Source: Pristionchus mayeri
Lineage: Eukaryota > Nematoda > Chromadorea > Rhabditida > Neodiplogasteridae
DNA: 64,000 bases
Reading direction: 5' to 3'
NCBI GenBank assembly: GCA_036245805.1
Contig: BTRK01000002.1
Location: forward strand, 4,832,689-4,896,688
The position numbers and the translations under genes were made by a program. Numbering within the stretch: position 1 is the stretch's first letter; each line of letters starts with the position of its first letter. The notes under the pieces were generated by a model that did no database searches, had not been told where the DNA came from, and saw nothing but the letters and a program-made list of their open reading frames with translations. Shown in pieces: positions 57,528 to 64,000 of the stretch.

Positions 57528-60500
57528 TTATTTATTTATCGTACACCACAAGGGCGCTTCATCAAGTATAGAATGCTTGAGAATATAATTAGGGTTAGAG
57601 AAGAGGGAGGGAGGGGGGGGAGTATATCTTCCAAATCGTGTCGCACAAGAAAGAGAGAGTGGCGAGGGGAGGGAGCCTCGTGAGCGGTAGGAGTGGCCGC
57701 TTGTCCAATGTATATCGTATTGGAGACTTGTGTGACAGGAGATCAGAGGAGATCGAAGGGGGTGAGAATGGTTGGGGAAGGGTTGAGAAGAGAAAAAGGA
57801 TAGGAAAGGTGGGAGGGGGGGGTGGCGGTAAGGATAGATGCTAAAGATTTCTAATTTCAATTCCAAGAGTACGCAGAAGAATAGGGTGAAGTAGCAAATA
57901 GTGCTTAATAGTATCGATAGAGGATTGCAAATTAAGTGGAGCTTATTTAGAAATCTAACTGTTCTATGAGCAAACGATGCTTTCAAATTTTCCCTTCGGA
58001 AAGCGGGAATGTGAAGAACAAAGGCACTATGACAGCTGGTAATAGTCCTATATGTATAGAAATTACATACTGACAACTCAACAGCGTTAGCGAAAATTTT
58101 AAGAGCTAGCACTATGTCGATGACAATACGGCGAACATAAAGAGAGCGTAGAGAATATAGGGCTAATCGATCAGAATAAGAGGGGAAAGAGACGTCTGTT
58201 CGAGAGCAACGATAATATAATAGCCTACTAAATAGATGTTGAACTTTCTCTAATTTGCGAATACGACCAGATGAGAAGGGAGACCAGACGGGAGAGGCGT
58301 ATTCTAGTATGGGAAGGATAAAAGATTTAAAAGCAGATATGTATGGGACAACTATTGTACAACTGATACTACGGAAAAGTAAATAGACTAATGAAGACGC
58401 CTTATGATAAACAGTCTGGATGTGAGAGTCAAAATTTAATAGAGGATCAATATAACCACCTAGATCACGGATTGACTGCGTTACTACAAAATTGCAAGAG
58501 ATTAAGGAATAGCTAGTACAGGGATTATTTTTGCCTATATGTAATACGTTGCATTTCTTTTCAGCAACTTCTAACTGCCATTTCTTGCAGTATTCTAGGA
58601 ACCCATTAATACCCGATTGAAGTCAAGAGGGGGAATCAGAAGGAGAGAGTGGATCGAAAGTAGTGAAGAGTTTGATGTCATCAGCAAAAAGCCGACAATT
58701 TAGTTTTGGAAAGGGGGAGAAAACTGAAGGGAGATCGAAAGTAAATAGCAAAATGAGGAGAGGCCCAAGAACTGTGCCCAGAGGAACACCTGAGATCACT
58801 TGTCTCTCAGAAGAGAGAGAGCTGCCGATTCGAACTCTGAAGATCCTATTGGAAAGATATCCTGTAATCCAATTTAACACACAGCCACGAATGCCTAGCA
58901 ATTGTTGAACAATAGCTTAGGATGGGAAACCTTATCGAAAGCTTTGGCAAGATCAATATATGCAACATCGGTACAGTAATCACGATCGAGGGAATCACGC
59001 CAATTTTGAGTACACTCCAAAAGTTGGGTAACAGTAGAGCGTTTAGAGAGAAAGCCGTGTTGTTCGGGAGGGATAATCTTATGAAAGTTGCACCAAGTTG
59101 CACCGGATAATCTTAGGCTTGAGAATTCTTTCCATTATTTTGGAAGGAATGGGAGTGAGACTGATAGGGTGATAATCCGAGACCGAGGAAGGCGAGGAAA
59201 TTTTTGGGATTGGAATAACAATAGAGGATTTCCACAAGGATGGAATATCACCTAGCATAATACTATAATTGAAAATATGCGCAAGAGGAGTAGACAAAGA
59301 TCGGAAGCAATTTTTAAAAATGATAGATGGGATGGAGTCAGATGGGAACGAACATGATGAAGATACTTTCCTCAGAAGAAAAGAGACATCGTGAGGAAGG
59401 ACGACTGATAAAGGGATGGTTTGCGAAACGAGGGAAGGGCAAGATGGAAGGGACCCATCATCACGAGTATATACAGAAGTGAAATAATCGGCAAGGGATT
59501 CAGCCTTTAGAGAACTGCACGTGATGACAGATCCGTCCATCGCCACGAGGGCCGGGATGGAGAGACCTTTAGGCTTGAAACGAGTGGATACATAGCGGTA
59601 GAATGATCGACTATGATTACTGGCAAGTAACCGATTCTCGTAGCAACGAACGTACTTACGTATTTCCTTATCTAATTTATGTGAAACTAAGAGAAATTGG
59701 GAATGAACAGGGCGCAGATGAATCTTATTGAAGAGTGCGCGCTTGTGTGCAAGAAGGGACTTAATATGGGGAGGGTAATGATCAGAATGAAGGGAAGTCT
59801 TCTTGAGAGGGACAAAGGTTGGAAACAGGTCAGTTATACACGATACGAATCGATTATACAGGTCTGAGATATCGATGAAACTAGAAAGTGATTCCTCCCA
59901 GTTCAGTCCAAGTAGTGCATTTTCGAGACCAGAAAAGTCAGTTTTACGAAAATCAAATGATTGCACTACTACGGGCTGATCAAGGGGGAAATGGAAGTCA
60001 AAGACAATCGTAGAGTGGTCAGAATTTTTAAAAGGGGCTGATAAGCAGCAATTTGATACTACTCCGGAAGGTGATAGGATGATATCAAGGAAATGGTTAT
60101 TTAGGGAAGGAGAAGGGACCATCTGGGTGAGATCAAGGTCAATGGAGAGGTCCACTAAGCATGAAGCTTGAGAAGAAAGCACGCCCGGGGAAGACCAATC
60201 AATATGTAGATTTAGGTCGCCCAGCACAACCACTTGATGTTGTGCTGTAACCAGGGAAGATATAACATTAAATAATTGGGTGTTTTGAGCAGTGGTTGTG
60301 TTGGGAGGCCTATAGACGAGAATGAAGCGTGTAGGAACAAGGGTTGTCAGGGAATGCAAATCGACCACGAGAATATCACTAGAGATTGAGGAAGGGATAG
60401 ATACTCTAGAACAGGGGAGGTGATCACGACTGAGAAGACAGACACCACCCCCACGACGAGGACGATCATAACGGAAGATGCGATACGGGAAAGAAAGAAT

Positions 60501-60660
60501 AAGCTCAGTGTCCAATATCTTGGAAGAAAGCCAAGTTTCCGAAATAAAGAGTAGATCGGGCTTATCGATGGAGAGAATAGCATGTAAATCAGGTAAATCA
60601 TGTTACAAATAGAGCGAGAATTAAATAGAGAACAGCGAAGAGGGAGATGTGTGGCAGAAG
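57528..60660 (-). pseudogene. LINE ORF2: endonuclease and reverse transcriptase, frameshifted
   Basis: Endonuclease part: FNSRSICN near 60620, a frameshift near 60600, then FISETWLSS, RRGGGVCLL, VVLGDLNLHIDW and a NSDHSTIVFD block, all catalytic-site motifs. Reverse transcriptase: VIPIPKISS...YHPISLTPIPSKIMERIL, a second frameshift near 59090, then EQHGFLSKRSTVTQLL, YIDLAKAFDKVSH (catalytic Asp), a shift near 58910, SGVPLGTVLGPLL and LFADDIKLF (catalytic Asp pair). An in-frame stop follows near 58623. The C-terminal tail continues to 57528. It cannot make a full-length enzyme. Confidence 0.75.
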
Positions 60661-60846
60661 AGGGCGGTTGATTGATTATGGGAGGGAAGTCCGGGGGAAG
60701 AGACGGAGGGGGCGAGAGAGTGTGGGGAACAGAGAGGAGAGAGAGAGGGAGAGGAAAAGAAGGAAAGGGGGAGATAAATGAGATGTCAATCGAGAGGCAG
60801 TCAATGGATAGGTGCGAGTCAAAATGCGAGTGTGGTGTACGACTAC

Positions 60847-61629
60847 TTAGTTTTTTTGAGGAGGGAGGCGAGTACGCCTGTGAGTACGGATGTCATCCTT
60901 GTGCCAGATCTCATCGCGATAGAGCACGAAGGGACAGTCCGAGTCAGACAGGCGCAACGCTTTGAGTGACTCTCTCATCTCCTTGCTTCTCTCTCGCTCT
61001 TCTCTCGTCTGCGATTTACGAACGTAAATTCCTCTGAACTCGTCGTTCTTGCGGAGATCAGAGGCATTTTTTAGAGCAGTCAAGAGGTGAGAGCGAGAAG
61101 GAAGAACCACTTTAAGGAGGCGGGGTTTGTCGCCCGGTTTGCCCATTCTATACACCATCTGGGGAGTAGCTTCGACTTGAAGGATGGCCAGAGCCAATCC
61201 AACAGACTTAGCATCGCCAGCCAATCTCTCTTCAAGATTTAGAGAACAATCGGCCTCGGGGATACCCGAGATCACAAGCGAACGAGCCCTCAGATGTGCT
61301 TCGACTGGGTCTTCACCAGATGAGAGAGGGGGAGAGGGAATGCGAGTGGAGGTGGAAGGAAGGGATGAGGAAGGGAAAGACAGACGCGAATTGGGGAGAG
61401 AAGTAGAATGGGAGGGGGAGGTGGCAAGGGAGGCATCACTTTGCTGCACCGCGACATGCTCGAGAGCTTTCGCCATACTGCGGAGCAGCTCGGTGATAGC
61501 ACTCCACTTGTCCCTGTCCACACCAGGGGGGGGGGCATTCTCGAGTGCCAGAGAGAAGGCAGAGACGCACATGTTATGGTATGTGGTTCTCTGCTTCTTG
61601 CCTGAGTTAGCCGCCTCAGGGGTAGACAT
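60847..61629 (-). CDS. LINE ORF1 protein
   Basis: 260 residues, MSTPEAANSGKKQ... to stop. Serine-proline-rich low-complexity region around residues 60-105, then ARSLVISGIPEADCSLN, an RRM-like start as in L1/CR1-type ORF1 proteins, then a charged C-terminus (REERERSKEMRESLKAL). Expected to bind the element RNA. Intact frame, unlike ORF2. Confidence 0.65.
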   Translation of the reverse strand: MSTPEAANSGKKQRTTYHNMCVSAFSLALENAPPPGVDRDKWSAITELLRSMAKALEHVAVQQSDASLATSPSHSTSLPNSRLSFPSSSLPSTSTRIPSPPLSSGEDPVEAHLRARSLVISGIPEADCSLNLEERLAGDAKSVGLALAILQVEATPQMVYRMGKPGDKPRLLKVVLPSRSHLLTALKNASDLRKNDEFRGIYVRKSQTREERERSKEMRESLKALRLSDSDCPFVLYRDEIWHKDDIRTHRRTRLPPQKN

Positions 61630-61823
61630 TGTTGCGCCCCTTTTGTTAGCCAGAGTGAAAGTGTGAGAGAAGGAAGAACAAAAATCAGAAAATAGGCTTA
61701 TAGAATGACAAAAAAAGGGAGGAAAAGGAGAGAGAGAGCAAGGTCACCTTCCCTGAGGAGAGATGGGAAGGGGGTGAGGAGAGATGGGAAGGAGGACTAT
61801 CTGAGAGAACTGACCAGAGGCCG

Positions 61824-63611
61824 TACAACGAAAAATAAAGTGTTGATTTTAAGATCTTCCTAGGGGTAACTTTTCACGTAGAGTACGAAAATCGACCTTA
61901 GAAAGCCGTATCTCTAACACCTCGTTTTCTGTAGCACGCCTCAACGTCGAGGTCGGTTTTTCTAACTTCTGAACGGATCATCCAAACCCAACACATAGCT
62001 AGTAATTCTGAAATATCTCGACGAGATAAGCATTTTTACTGTTGGAAGTAAAATGCCAGCTCATCTGATAAAAAAATTATGACCAGTTGAAATCTCAAAA
62101 TTCTCACTCTGAAATTGGTTTTCGCGAATGTACAAATTAAATTATCCTATTGGATTCCCCGTTAAAAGTTACCCCAAATTGCAAAATTTTACCAAAATAA
62201 CTTTGTCGAAAAGTGGTTTCCCGAATAAAGGAAAAAGTCGGTGTGGTTATTTTCGCCCATTTTTACGCAGTTTCCTGCGGAACCTTCATGAGTTACGATC
62301 AGTTCTCAACTTTTTTCGACGATTCTACACTTGGGAAGAAATATGAGTCTGAAAAACTCCGAGTTTTGAGAATTTCTGAAAACTCGATTTTCTCAACTTC
62401 GACATTTCCCATTTTTATGCATTTATAACATCTCATTTTCAAATCGCATCCCAATACTGCCCATTATATCTTGTAGAACGTACCAACAGGAGTCGGAAAA
62501 TTAACATAGAAGCAGTCCTACTGAGACTAATTCTAAATGCTATTCATCTGAAAATGCAATATCGACGGTGGGAAAAATATTCAACGATCATTTGACAACT
62601 TTTGAAAGTATTTTGATCTGTGTTGTGGTTCTTTAAACTATACCCATCTCACTTACTCCAAATCAGCGCATAAATAACAGCTAAACGTAAATTGAAAAAA
62701 AATATCGAAAATCTGAGCCTTGAAAACCAAAAAAATTGAAAACGATGAATACTCCTTGTATTCAACCCCATCCGATGAAATTTTTACAGAAACACTTGAA
62801 ACAAGCAAAATATCGACTATTTATGCAAAACTGTACTCTAAATCGTATTTTATTTGTTTGCTTCCCTCGCGAAATCGTGTTTTTAACCAACAATTAGTCT
62901 GGTACAGCCACATGTGGCCTGCAAATATGTTAATTTTCCGACTCCTGTTGGTACGTTCTACAAGATGTAATGGGCAGTATTGGGATGCGATTTGAAAATG
63001 AGATGTTATAAATGCATAAAAATGGGAAATGTCGAAGTTGAGAAAATCGAGTTTTCAGAAATTCTCAAAACTCGGAGTTTTTCAGACTCATATTTCTTCC
63101 CAAGTGTAGAATCGTCGAAAAAAGTTGAGAACTGATCGTAACTCATGAAGGTTCCGCAGGAAACTGCGTAAAAATGGGCGAAAATAACCACACCGACTTC
63201 TTCCTTTATTCGGGAAACCACTTTTCGGCACAGTTTTGTTTGTGAAATTTTGAACTTAGGGGTAACTTTTAACGGGGAATCAAATAAGTTAATTTAATTT
63301 GTACATTCGCGAAAAACAGTTTCAGGGTGAGAATTTTGAGAATTCAACTGGTCATAATATATTTTCTCAGATGAGCTAGCATTTTTCTTCCAACAGTAAA
63401 AATGCTTATCTCGTCGAGATCTTTCAGAATTACTAGCTATGTATGGGGTTTGGATGATCCGTTCAGAAGTTAGAAAAACCGACCTCGACGTTGAGGCGTG
63501 CTACAGAAAACGAGGGGTCAGAGATATGGCTTTCTAAGGTCGATTTTCGGATTCTACGTGAAAAGTTACCCCTAGGAACATCTTAAAATCAACACTTTAT
63601 TTTTCGCTGTA
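61824..63611. mobile_element. Large foldback element, about 1.8 kb
   Basis: Arms of about 690 bp (61824-62515 and 62920-63611) with ends tacarcgaaaaataaagtg. They pair almost throughout, with a few percent mismatch by eye. The AT-rich unpaired middle is about 400 bp. No transposase seen; the short frames in the arms are mirrored and non-coding. Confidence 0.85.
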
Positions 63612-64000
63612 TTGCGAGAGCACAAAGTGTGTGTAGAGAAATAAGCAAATTACATGTATTGATTGTTTGCACAGTCTAGGCGACCTGCGATTTCTCAGGA
63701 GACCTCTTGTAAAGCATTAATTCCACTTCCTACAAGAATCGCAAACCTATCGATTGTTTTTTCTCTCTTCTGCATTATGTGCTGAAAATATGCAGCAGTT
63801 CCATATAATTTAATGATTCGTTTGCGAGTTTATTAGATAAATTCAAGACGCACAAGAATCAGAAATCAATCAGGAAAGCCATCGATCTTCGTTGGTCTCA
63901 AGCGACTCGTTCAGCAGTCTGCTGCAGCTGCAGCTGCAGCTTCGTAAGGGCGTGACCTCAAATATAAATACAAATTGTTATTCCATCCATTCATTGTGCA
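63612..64000. other. No gene seen
   Basis: AT-rich flank. Contains a tgctgcagctgcagctgcag run near 63920. No supported gene. Confidence 0.4.

Larger units (their letters stand above)
57528..61660 (-). mobile_element. Non-LTR retrotransposon (CR1/Jockey-like), decayed
   Basis: Two-ORF LINE on the minus strand. The 3' end shows a tttatttattta tail at 57520-57538 (read on the plus strand). ORF1 is at 60847-61629; ORF2 runs from about 60660 to 57528 with at least two frameshifts and a stop. A purine-rich tract lies between ORF1 and ORF2. It sits immediately upstream of an exon of the 56-kb gene. The exact 5' end and target duplication were not determined. Confidence 0.8.

Noticed and set aside
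61184..61666. 160-codon plus-strand frame over the LINE
   Set aside because: Antisense shadow of LINE ORF1.
1..64000. CRISPR arrays, rRNA genes, complete tRNA genes, bacterial-type operons
   Set aside because: None seen. The tandem arrays here are satellites without spacers, and the only tRNA-like sequence is the SINE-like element at 52480-52692.

Overview
The window is nuclear DNA from a nematode, most likely a rhabditid. Support: short introns (often 43-60 nt) with T-rich CAG acceptors; a class-h (Srh-like) serpentine chemoreceptor; a second serpentine receptor; an OAC-type acyltransferase with an SGNH tail; an F-box gene; tandem 4-TM genes; and dense short palindromic DNA transposons. I cannot name the species. 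All exon models were read by eye from splice phase and conserved motifs.

Layout. (1) 1-6752 and 28679-35431 are the two arms of a nearly identical inverted duplication (position x pairs with about 35432-x). Each arm carries an intact-looking Srh receptor, the 5' part of a secreted PAN-like gene split by a transposon, and an 814-bp mariner-type MITE. (2) The inner ends (6.7-9.6 kb and 25.2-28.7 kb) are further palindromes. They are built from inverted copies of the SGNH half of an OAC-type acyltransferase gene, with a 68-bp satellite at one centre. (3) 9.6-25.2 kb is the unique spacer. It holds a receptor fragment, two tandem 4-TM paralogues on the minus strand, a mariner MITE, a conserved CDV3-like housekeeping gene (+), and convergent to it a DDE-transposase-like gene with about 11 exons (-) whose intron carries a 33-bp minisatellite. 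(4) 34.5-36.4 kb is the PAN-like gene A running out of the right arm. (5) 37.4-38.7 kb is an F-box gene split by a TA-flanked foldback element. (6) 38.9-41.9 kb is the membrane half of an OAC gene (-), stopping just before the SGNH part. (7) 44.5-45.9 kb is a serpentine receptor (+). (8) 46-53 kb is gene-poor and full of hairpin MITEs, with a tRNA-derived SINE-like element. (9) 53.4-55.6 kb is gene B, a decayed paralogue of gene A. (10) 56.3-57.5 kb holds the last exons of an unidentified gene, with a decayed two-ORF LINE (57.5-61.7 kb) directly upstream. (11) 61.8-63.6 kb is a large foldback element.

The genes do not form one pathway. The receptors, OAC, 4-TM, F-box and PAN-like genes are typical of fast-turnover nematode families; the CDV3-like gene is the only clear conserved housekeeping gene. 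The strongest unusual signals are the nested inverted duplications that carry gene halves, two GC-AG introns with the same donor, transposon insertions with readable target-site duplications inside exons, and a minisatellite in which every unit carries a usable splice acceptor.
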